64,000 nucleotides of DNA from NCBI RefSeq assembly GCF_015101885.1, contig NZ_CP062941.1:3162001-3226000 (forward strand), read 5' to 3'. Of this stretch, positions 53,670 to 60,663 are shown piece after piece. The number at the start of each line of letters is the position of its first letter. Positions within the stretch are counted from its first letter, which is position 1. Origin of the DNA: Massilia litorea. GTDB taxonomy: Bacteria > Pseudomonadota > Gammaproteobacteria > Burkholderiales > Burkholderiaceae_D. The position numbers were made by a program, and so were the translations under genes. A model generated the notes under the pieces. It saw only the letters and a list, made by a program, of their open reading frames with translations, had not been told where the DNA came from and searched no databases.

Positions 53670-54081
53670 TAATTGGTTGGGCTGCCCGCGACTGGCAGAG
53701 GCCATGGAATGTCTGCAACGGGTCGTAAGCAGACTCTACTGAATGCCCGCAGCCGGCGAGGAGCAGACCTTAATTCGAGTAAAGTCGTGTTCGTCAATGG
53801 AATAGACGAAGCGCGAGCCCACGAAGTTTGTGCTTGTGGTGATGGACATGAGGAAGTCGAAGTCGGTAATGAATCCGACGGAGGAGGCCGCGCGCCTCCG
53901 TGCTCTTCGCCGACCAGCTCCAGCGCATGCTGACCACGCTGTCAGGACCGCCAGCGATAACCGGAACTCGCGACAACGCTCAGCGGTGAGTGCTTTTGCA
54001 CGCCCACACGTCTCTGCTCGAGCTTCCACATACTTAAGCTGTGGTGTATGGTTGCACAATCTCAATTATCCGGAAATAACA
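53670..54081. other. 412-bp gap in the array with repeat copy 2
   Basis: Besides the repeat at its start, frames on either strand (for example a minus frame near 53736-54065 with SVGFITDFDFLMSITTS-like text) could be a decayed gene, but none has a convincing start. I cannot support a gene here. Confidence 0.35.
53709..53772 (+). repeat. Array repeat copy 2
   Basis: ATGTCTGCAACGGGTCGTAAGCAGAC begins the element and GGAGCAGACCTT ends it. The first hairpin has GTCTGC/GCAGAC arms. Diverged in the centre. It follows the first small gene by 40 bp. Confidence 0.65.
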
Positions 54082-54543
54082 ATGACGATTCGTCGCTCAG
54101 CAGTACTGGCAAGGTTACGGTCCGCTAACCATGTGGATTCGTACGCAGAGGCTTTATGCATGCTTGTGACCGGCGCGCATGATAAACCGTACGAAGGCGC
54201 ATCGGCAGTTAAAGTCGAGAGGCTTGACACTTACAATATTTTAATCCTCGCGCACCATCGACAGGTGATTGGCCGCTACGCGCATGTGTTTAGTACTGAA
54301 GACAACTTGGTAGTGGGGCGGTATGAGTTTTTGCTCATGCCGGCTCTGTATGAGGGCGCCTCCACGGTTCCAATTAAGATATTCGATTTTTCGTTCAACT
54401 ACGAGGGCGAATTTCGTCTGACTAACGACCCGCTTAACAGAGAGTTCCTGTATTGCAATCCTGATGATTACTATAAGCCTTTGATGAGAGACGCTATATT
54501 GAATCATGTACTCGGGGCGCTTCAGGAATCGCTGTCCGAGTAG
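54082..54543 (+). CDS. Hypothetical 153-residue protein of the array
   Basis: I do not recognise a family. The protein starts MTIRRSAVLARLRSANHVDSY and contains VFSTEDNLVVGRYEFLLMPALYEG and FDFSFNYEGEFRLTNDPLNRE. It has no signal peptide or membrane segment and mixes alpha and beta. A longer in-frame start at 53830 is unlikely because its extra part is Arg/Ala-rich shadow-like. A weak GGAAATAAC lies upstream. Codon use is more AT-rich than in flanking operons, which suggests acquired DNA. Confidence 0.55.
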   Translation: MTIRRSAVLARLRSANHVDSYAEALCMLVTGAHDKPYEGASAVKVERLDTYNILILAHHRQVIGRYAHVFSTEDNLVVGRYEFLLMPALYEGASTVPIKIFDFSFNYEGEFRLTNDPLNREFLYCNPDDYYKPLMRDAILNHVLGALQESLSE

Positions 54544-54846
54544 CAGCCAAGCCCGCCACGTCGGCGAACTTTGTCGATGACGGTCCACTTTCGCAGATAG
54601 CCCTGGGGCCATTGTCACGTTCAGGATACGATAGACTACACAGGTTCTTAACCTGACAACCACACTCCACGTGCGCGGATTATGGCTGCGGGCTTTGTGT
54701 GGCGCGCGCAATGGTGCAGCCCTAGTGTCTGCGCCCTAAGAGCGCCTAACAAAACCACTTACCTGCTCTGGTGGCAACAACCTCGTACATTGATCCGACG
54801 TCCGTTCTCGGCCAGAATCGGACGTCTACGAGCAGAAGGGGATGCG
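54544..54846. other. 303-bp gap with a diverged half-repeat
   Basis: Around 54796-54838 the text CGTCCGTTCTCGGCCAGAAT followed by CGGACG resembles the repeat's hairpin but with arms in a different order. It is too diverged to count as a full copy. No gene seen. Confidence 0.4.
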
Positions 54847-55203
54847 GTGTCAGACCATAATCAATCTAACTTACGCCCTCTTCGTCCTGAAGAGGATTCA
54901 CTCGTGCGCGCTCTGCTTCGACACGTGACGGGCGGCGAGCAGTTGCTCGACCAACTGGAGTGTGCTCAGGTCCGCGACATGGACGATGGCGCAATGGGTA
55001 GCCTTGAGTTTGCAGGAGGCGGCCACCGGTCTTTAGGTAGCTGTATTGTAGAAGCCGAGTATCTGGATCGCGATGGCGTCACAGTGAGTATCGCGCTCAA
55101 CTCGGACACAAATGGGCTGCTCTATGAACTCGACATGTGGAAAGTCGACTTCGCTCCACTCCTTGAATACCCCGATTTTGAACGTGTGACGATCAAGACC
55201 TGA
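54847..55203 (+). CDS. DUF6984-like small protein
   Basis: 118 residues from GTG 54847, which follows AGGGGA. The text LRPLRPEEDSLVRALLRHV and VRDMDDGAMGSLEFAGGG, then LNSDTNGLLYELDMWKVDF, resembles the DUF6984 family as I remember it. Such proteins often occur among immunity genes. I cannot confirm the match. A longer ATG frame from 54682 adds a non-coding-looking leader. Repeat copy 4 begins 14 bp after its stop. Confidence 0.6.
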   Translation: MSDHNQSNLRPLRPEEDSLVRALLRHVTGGEQLLDQLECAQVRDMDDGAMGSLEFAGGGHRSLGSCIVEAEYLDRDGVTVSIALNSDTNGLLYELDMWKVDFAPLLEYPDFERVTIKT

Positions 55204-55217
55204 AATCGAAGAGTTGT

Positions 55218-55246
55218 ATGTCCGCTTCGGGTCGATAGTGAACACT
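55218..55246 (+). repeat. Array repeat copy 4 (half)
   Basis: ATGTCCGCTTCGGGTCGATA matches the first half of copies 6 and 7. The second half is missing. It lies between two small genes. Confidence 0.55.
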
Positions 55247-55267
55247 GATACATCGGAAAAAGGAACT

Positions 55268-55768
55268 ATGGCAGAGTACAACAAATTGCAGATTGCTTCG
55301 CAGCTCTTACTAAGTGCGGCGAGGGATTTCGAGACGGCGACGACGGATACCGATTACGTGAAGTGCATCCTGCTAGCCGGTGCGGTCGTCAACGTCTGCT
55401 ATCCCATCGTTGAGGAATTAGGTGGGAAGACCAGTCAACGAGAAACTGCGGAGTTGGCAACGAAACTGACTGAGTTGCGTACTGGAGCCACCCTCGACGA
55501 AAAAGCCAGAGATGCCTTAATAAAGCGCTTCATCGGATCGGACGTGTTCGTCTACAACGCCCTCAAGCATGCCGGTGATCGAAGAAAGAATGTCGCTGCG
55601 ACCAACGATATTTTCTTTGAAGCAGATCTGAAACACGAGGCAAGGGAGCTGATCCTTATCGCTATAGACAATTTCAGGTTACTGCCGCATTCGCCAGGCG
55701 CCATAGCCAATTTCGATCCTGAGCTGCTTACGTTGGTGAACTCGCCTTGGCCGTTGGGTAGGCGCTGA
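55268..55768 (+). CDS. Hypothetical helical protein of the array
   Basis: 166 residues from ATG 55268 after AAAAAGGAACT. Mostly helical and without membrane segments or signal. It includes YPIVEELGGKTSQRETAELA and FVYNALKHAGDRRKNVA. The NALKHAG element recalls HEPN-like helical proteins, but the key residues are not clear. A second gene follows after 21 bp without a repeat, so the two may be one cassette or operon. Confidence 0.62.
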   Translation: MAEYNKLQIASQLLLSAARDFETATTDTDYVKCILLAGAVVNVCYPIVEELGGKTSQRETAELATKLTELRTGATLDEKARDALIKRFIGSDVFVYNALKHAGDRRKNVAATNDIFFEADLKHEARELILIAIDNFRLLPHSPGAIANFDPELLTLVNSPWPLGRR

Positions 55769-55789
55769 GCTGACATCAAGGAAAGAGAA

Positions 55790-56248
55790 ATGGATAAGGT
55801 TTCGATCATGCAGACAGTTACGTTCGCAGTAGCCGTTCTTGGGGCCGTATTGGGCGTCATCAATACCTGGATTGGACTGGACAAGTCCCGTATAAAACTT
55901 AAGGTGGTACCGGCTCATGCGATTCCAGTCGGCGGAACCGACCCGCGGCTCCAGTTTTGCTTGACGATCACGAATTTGGGTGCATTCGCCGTTACGATCG
56001 ATGACGTAGGATTACTCTACGCTCGATCCACAAGCCGGGGTAGTTTGACCCAACCAGTGATCGGTGATGGTGGTCCATGGCCAAGAAGGTTGGAGCCGCG
56101 GTCTTCGGTAACGCTGTATGCTCATCAGCCTGGACCAAATGGTAGGCATCGGATCAAAGCCGCTTATGCTCGCACAGCCTGTGGTGTTACAAAAACGGGT
56201 AACAGTCCAGCGCTTCGACAGATCGCTGCTGGCAAAGCCAACTTCTAA
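55790..56248 (+). CDS. Hypothetical membrane-anchored protein of the array
   Basis: The 152-residue protein has one N-terminal transmembrane segment (IMQTVTFAVAVLGAVLGVIN) and a beta-rich part (RLQFCLTITNLGAFAVTIDDVGLLYA). AAGGAAAGAGAA precedes the ATG. The fold of the second part looks like an immunoglobulin-like or immunity-type sandwich. No family recognised. Downstream is repeat copy 5. Confidence 0.6.
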   Translation: MDKVSIMQTVTFAVAVLGAVLGVINTWIGLDKSRIKLKVVPAHAIPVGGTDPRLQFCLTITNLGAFAVTIDDVGLLYARSTSRGSLTQPVIGDGGPWPRRLEPRSSVTLYAHQPGPNGRHRIKAAYARTACGVTKTGNSPALRQIAAGKANF

Positions 56249-56357
56249 CGGAAAATGATGAGTAACAAACCGTTAGGGTTGGCACCGTGCCCGAAGTGCA
56301 AGTAACCAGAAAAACTGTCACCTGAACTGCACATCGTTATCGCGCTAGTGGTGTGCA

Positions 56358-56424
56358 ACGAAGGCTCGGGTCGAACGCGGATGCTACCAGAGGTCCGCAA
56401 TCGGCCAGAAGCAGACGTCGATTG
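56358..56424 (+). repeat. Array repeat copy 5
   Basis: CGAAGGCTCGGGTCGAACGC opens the copy and CCGCAATCGGCCAGAAGCAG closes its second hairpin. Arms GTCCGC/GCAGAC pair over 6 bp. Second half well conserved. Confidence 0.65.
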
Positions 56425-56459
56425 ACGGCTATACTCAACAAAAATTACACACGCAAACT

Positions 56460-56807
56460 ATGAAAATTCCCGCACTACGCATTGAGGTGAATGGTGAGCT
56501 GGTTGCATTAGCTGGTGCAGAAGGTCTCGACATTCTTTCTGGCCAAGTCGCCTTCGGTGCCAGCCCAACTGGTGGTATTGAGGTTTCGAGAGTTGCACTT
56601 GGCGTGATGGGACTTGCTGTTCACGGTCCAAGTCCGCGACAACTAAGTTGGGGGAACGGAATCAAGCTGGGGCTAGGTGATCGGGTAACCTTCGAAATCG
56701 CAGAAGTGGAACAGCCGAGTCCACCCGACGAAACTTTGGGCACGCCGACTTCGGACGAACTTGCCGCCGTGGCAACTGCTGAAAGAAAGCAGGCACGACG
56801 AAAATAG
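56460..56807 (+). CDS. Hypothetical beta-rich protein of the array
   Basis: The 115-residue protein starts MKIPALRIEVNGELVALAGAEGL, is rich in beta-strand pattern (VAFGASPTGGIEVSRVALGV), and ends with a charged, helical ERKQARRK tail. No family recognised. Flanked on both sides by repeat copies, like a cassette. No strong ribosome-binding site; short leader. Confidence 0.6.
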   Translation: MKIPALRIEVNGELVALAGAEGLDILSGQVAFGASPTGGIEVSRVALGVMGLAVHGPSPRQLSWGNGIKLGLGDRVTFEIAEVEQPSPPDETLGTPTSDELAAVATAERKQARRK

Positions 56808-56821
56808 TATGAAACCGCTAG

Positions 56822-56882
56822 GTCTGCTTTGGGTCGTAAGCGGACGCTACAATGGGTCTGCAATCGGCCAGGAGCGGCCATT
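56822..56882 (+). repeat. Array repeat copy 6 (best conserved)
   Basis: GTCTGCTTTGGGTCGTAAGC opens it and GGTCTGCAATCGGCCAGGAG follows later. Two successive hairpins with GTCYGC/GCRGAC-type arms are visible. It lies 15 bp after the preceding gene. Confidence 0.75.
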
Positions 56883-56933
56883 GGCAAACTCTAATCCGCT
56901 CAATACTGCTTTTATTTTTTTGAGAGCCTATGT

Positions 56934-57353
56934 ATGCTCCCTTCATCTCGATCAGATGAGTCAACGCCACCCACTGGGCCAATGTCTGCTGCCGACAAGC
57001 TCTGGTGGGGCGTTGGCAGGTTGTGGTTGAGCGCTTGCATGGCTGTTATCGGATATGTTTCATTGGTATTTCTGCCTGCGTTCGTATCTAACGCTCTCAA
57101 CATCGCGTCCAACGGAGCATTCGCGAAGTTTGTGCAAATCGCACTACCCATTGGCGGGCTTGGGCTCGGTGTTGTCGTTGGTATGGCCGGCCTAAGTTTC
57201 ATAAGCCGCAGATTCCTCTCATCTGCCACCCATGCGGATTTCGAGCAGCGGTATAAAAGAAGCGCAGAGCCTGCTTCTTCAGTTTGGGGGCAATGTGAAT
57301 ATCATTTTTACAAGGCCATTCTTCCGCTCGATTGGCCTTTGCACCGCAGATAA
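56934..57353 (+). CDS. Hypothetical small membrane protein of the array
   Basis: The 139-residue protein has two or three hydrophobic helices (around 28-52, 66-90) including LWLSACMAVIGYVSLVFLP and PIGGLGLGVVVGMAG. ATG 56934 or 56982 may start it. A weak GAGAG site precedes the first. No family recognised. Next is repeat copy 7. Confidence 0.58.
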   Translation: MLPSSRSDESTPPTGPMSAADKLWWGVGRLWLSACMAVIGYVSLVFLPAFVSNALNIASNGAFAKFVQIALPIGGLGLGVVVGMAGLSFISRRFLSSATHADFEQRYKRSAEPASSVWGQCEYHFYKAILPLDWPLHRR

Positions 57354-57422
57354 TAGACGGGCAATCAAGAGGCCTTGTTTTTTTTGCTTGGCCTTTATCG
57401 ACGCAGTCCCAAGCTCAGCAAA

Positions 57423-57482
57423 GTCCGCTTCGGGTCGATAGCGGCCGCTACAATAGATCTGCGAACGGCCAAGAGTAGTCCT
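57423..57482 (+). repeat. Array repeat copy 7
   Basis: GTCCGCTTCGGGTCGATAGC, then CTACAATAGATCTGCGAACG and a diverged end. Aligns along its whole length with copy 6. Confidence 0.72.
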
Positions 57483-57586
57483 CGACGACGGGTGAGATGG
57501 GCGGGGGCGCGACTGGGTACGCGCAAACTGAGGTTTTCCCACAGCTACCGCAGTTTTGCAGCTATTCACAATTCGGGCTTTGGACA

Positions 57587-57961
57587 ATGTCGACAGAGGT
57601 TCCTCTTGATTACGAGCATATGGAAGAGCAACTGCACCTCCTATTGGGGCGTTTTTTTGTAACCTTTGCGAGAGTTGAGCTAAACCTTTCATTGCAAGTA
57701 GGAGGCTCTGGGTCGTTTCGTGAGAAGCTCGAACGCTACATTGATGATGTTGGCGCTCGTTTCAGTGAAAACAATGAAGAGTTCCACAAGATCGCGACTT
57801 GGTATATGGCCGCCGACTCTTTGCGCGAGGTTAGGAATCTCTTCGCGCATGGTCGTTGGGGGATTGCCCAGAATACGCAGCAAATCGCGCATGTCGCTGG
57901 TTATCTGCCAGATACACAAGTCGAACGCCGTTTTTCCCTATCGGAGCTAAACAGCTGCTGA
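57587..57961 (+). CDS. Small helical protein with HEPN-type RX4H motif
   Basis: 124 residues from ATG 57587. Helix-rich, with SLREVRNLFAHGRWG near residue 85. R-N-L-F-A-H fits the RX4-6H catalytic motif of HEPN RNases with the usual polar residue after Arg. HEPN proteins act in abortive infection or toxin-antitoxin systems. There is no MNT nucleotidyltransferase partner next to it. The start is uncertain because a longer frame to 57497 exists. No good ribosome-binding site is seen. Confidence 0.55.
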   Translation: MSTEVPLDYEHMEEQLHLLLGRFFVTFARVELNLSLQVGGSGSFREKLERYIDDVGARFSENNEEFHKIATWYMAADSLREVRNLFAHGRWGIAQNTQQIAHVAGYLPDTQVERRFSLSELNSC

Positions 57962-57999
57962 AGGAGGCTGAACTGGTGGACAAACAACTACCTAAAATT

Positions 58000-58039
58000 C
58001 TTTGGTAGCCGTGACCGCTATCGGCCAAAAGCAGACGGT
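58000..58039 (+). repeat. Array repeat copy 8 (half)
   Basis: TTGGTAGCCGTGACCGCTAT followed by CGGCCAAAAGCAGACGGT aligns with the second half of the element. It is followed by a broken gene. Confidence 0.5.
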
Positions 58040-58064
58040 AAGTGTGGTGAAGTAAACAAAAAAA

Positions 58065-58308
58065 ATGAACTTCGCCACAGTCCAAGTATCTGTGTTGGTC
58101 GGCGCGCCGTACGGTGACGATGATTACCAGGAAGCGCCAATGGAGGAAATATCATCAACGGTAGAAAACGCAGGGCAGCGTCGATCAGCTGCATGTGAAA
58201 TACACGCAGCCTGAACTAAATACATTTTATTTTGACTCGCCTTTCCACTTTATGGCGCTCGAAGTCAACGGCATCCCCGACATGGCACCGGCCACAAAAC
58301 TAGTCTAA
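58065..58308 (+). pseudogene. Frameshifted small gene at the end of the array
   Basis: Frame one reads MNFATVQVSVLVGAPYGDDD from ATG 58065 and stops at 58214. From about 58150 the neighbouring frame reads on (VDQLHVKYTQPELNTFYFDS...FMALEVNGIPD) to a TAA at 58308. Together they would form a protein of about 80 residues, so a single indel near 58150-58190 probably broke it. No known family. It is preceded by repeat copy 8. Confidence 0.4.
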
Positions 58309-58475
58309 GGGAACTCCGTTTGTAGGCTGTAAGCCAGTTCCTGAAACAGCCATTATTTGATGCTGACTTCTCGTCTTCATGATATTTTGGCCGTGTTCAC
58401 GCAAATGCCTAACCGAAACATTATGCAAATTAAATTCCCGTTTCGGGGGGCGATACCTTTTCTTTGGATTCCACT

Positions 58476-59624
58476 GTGAAAATCCTTCTACTTTTTTTGT
58501 TCGCACTGGCGGCACCCGCGTTTGCCGCCGAACCCAGCCCACTCACGGCCACCCTGAAGCTGACTCACACTGCCAAGGACAACTGGCGTGCCGATTTCGA
58601 ATTCTCCGAACCGGTCGAAAAGCTGGAGCTTAGCTATACGGGCACGTCTTACCGCCAGCAAGCCTGGCATATCCGCACGCCCGGCGTGGCGCTCCAGCGC
58701 CACGGCGATGATGAGCTCCTGGTTGCATCCGAGCCAGTGCGAAGGGTCAGTGTCGATGTAGACCTGTTCCTCCCTTATGGTGAAAAGAGCTATACGCCGA
58801 TGGACCGCTACAGCGATGGCGGTACTGATGTCTTCCTGGGATTTTTCGATGGCCGCGCCATCGTTGCAGGCAAGCCACGCGCTCTATTGATACGCTTCTC
58901 GCTCCAGCCTCTGCCCGGTGAGCACGCTGTGGCCCCGCCGGACGATCCACAATTGCCCGATATGTATGCCTACTTCGGCCCAAGTCAAGCAATTCAGGGC
59001 GGTGCGTCGAAGCTCATTCTCGATCCCGCCACGCCGGCGTGGGCACAGGAAGTCCTGCGCACCACGACAGACCGCGTTAGTGCCTTCTACACGCAGTCGC
59101 TGGGTCGCCCCTTGCTATTTTCGCCGCTCGTCATGGTCGCGATGGGCGACCTGACCCGTCCGGGTTATTCGGTGAAGGGCGGAGCGATCGGCTATCAACT
59201 GGTATATCGGATGGAAGGCGCGCAGGTCACCCTGGACACACCGGACGGACGCGCACGCCTGGCGCACGTGGTAGCGCATGAACTCGCGCATATCTGGCAG
59301 AACAGCGTAAAGCAGGGTGGTATTGGCGAGGGCCCGGCCTGGGTGCACGAAGGTGGTGCTGAAGCGCTGGCCACGGCCGCGCTGCGCGACAGCGGCATTG
59401 TTAGCGCGGAACAATCGTCCGCCATGGTTCGGCAACTGGTTGACGAGTGTATCGTCCTGAAAGAATCCACAGACGGCTACCGGGGCACGTACGCTTGCGG
59501 CTTCAAGCGCCACGTCGATAGCGGCGTCGCGCCCGTAGTCCTATGGAAGCGCATGATGAACTTGTCCGAGCGGTCCGGTCAAAGCTATTCGCCCACCATG
59601 TTCGAGCAGGCTGCTCGACAGTAG
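58476..59624 (+). CDS. Secreted gluzincin-type metallopeptidase-like protein
   Basis: The 382-residue product has a signal peptide (MKILLLFLFALAAPAFAA). The zinc motif HELAH (268-272) in VVAHELAHIWQNS and a downstream Glu (HEGGAE, E296) fit gluzincin peptidases. The mature N-terminal part (about 20-170) is beta-rich with no known domain. It is exported. Start GTG 58476 begins the signal peptide directly. An upstream in-frame TTG adds four residues. It sits right after the small-gene array and before mlaA, with no obvious operon partner. Confidence 0.72.
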   Translation: MKILLLFLFALAAPAFAAEPSPLTATLKLTHTAKDNWRADFEFSEPVEKLELSYTGTSYRQQAWHIRTPGVALQRHGDDELLVASEPVRRVSVDVDLFLPYGEKSYTPMDRYSDGGTDVFLGFFDGRAIVAGKPRALLIRFSLQPLPGEHAVAPPDDPQLPDMYAYFGPSQAIQGGASKLILDPATPAWAQEVLRTTTDRVSAFYTQSLGRPLLFSPLVMVAMGDLTRPGYSVKGGAIGYQLVYRMEGAQVTLDTPDGRARLAHVVAHELAHIWQNSVKQGGIGEGPAWVHEGGAEALATAALRDSGIVSAEQSSAMVRQLVDECIVLKESTDGYRGTYACGFKRHVDSGVAPVVLWKRMMNLSERSGQSYSPTMFEQAARQ

Positions 59625-59706
59625 TCGGCGATCGGCTTCAGACCTTGCTCGGGAGCCTCATGAATCACTGAGGCCCGGGTTTGAATTTCCGCAACTGCCT
59701 GCGTAG

Positions 59707-60640
<934 letters not shown>

Positions 60641-60663
60641 GGTCGTGGTGGTTCGGAAGGAAT

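Noticed and set aside
53158..58039. CRISPR array
   Set aside because: Repeats are about 60 bp, imperfect, and separated by genes rather than uniform spacers; no cas genes.
53158..58308. Integron attC sites in the array
   Set aside because: One GCCTAACAAA-like string near 54746 was seen but no paired core GTTRRRY/RYYYAAC sites around each gene, and no integrase.
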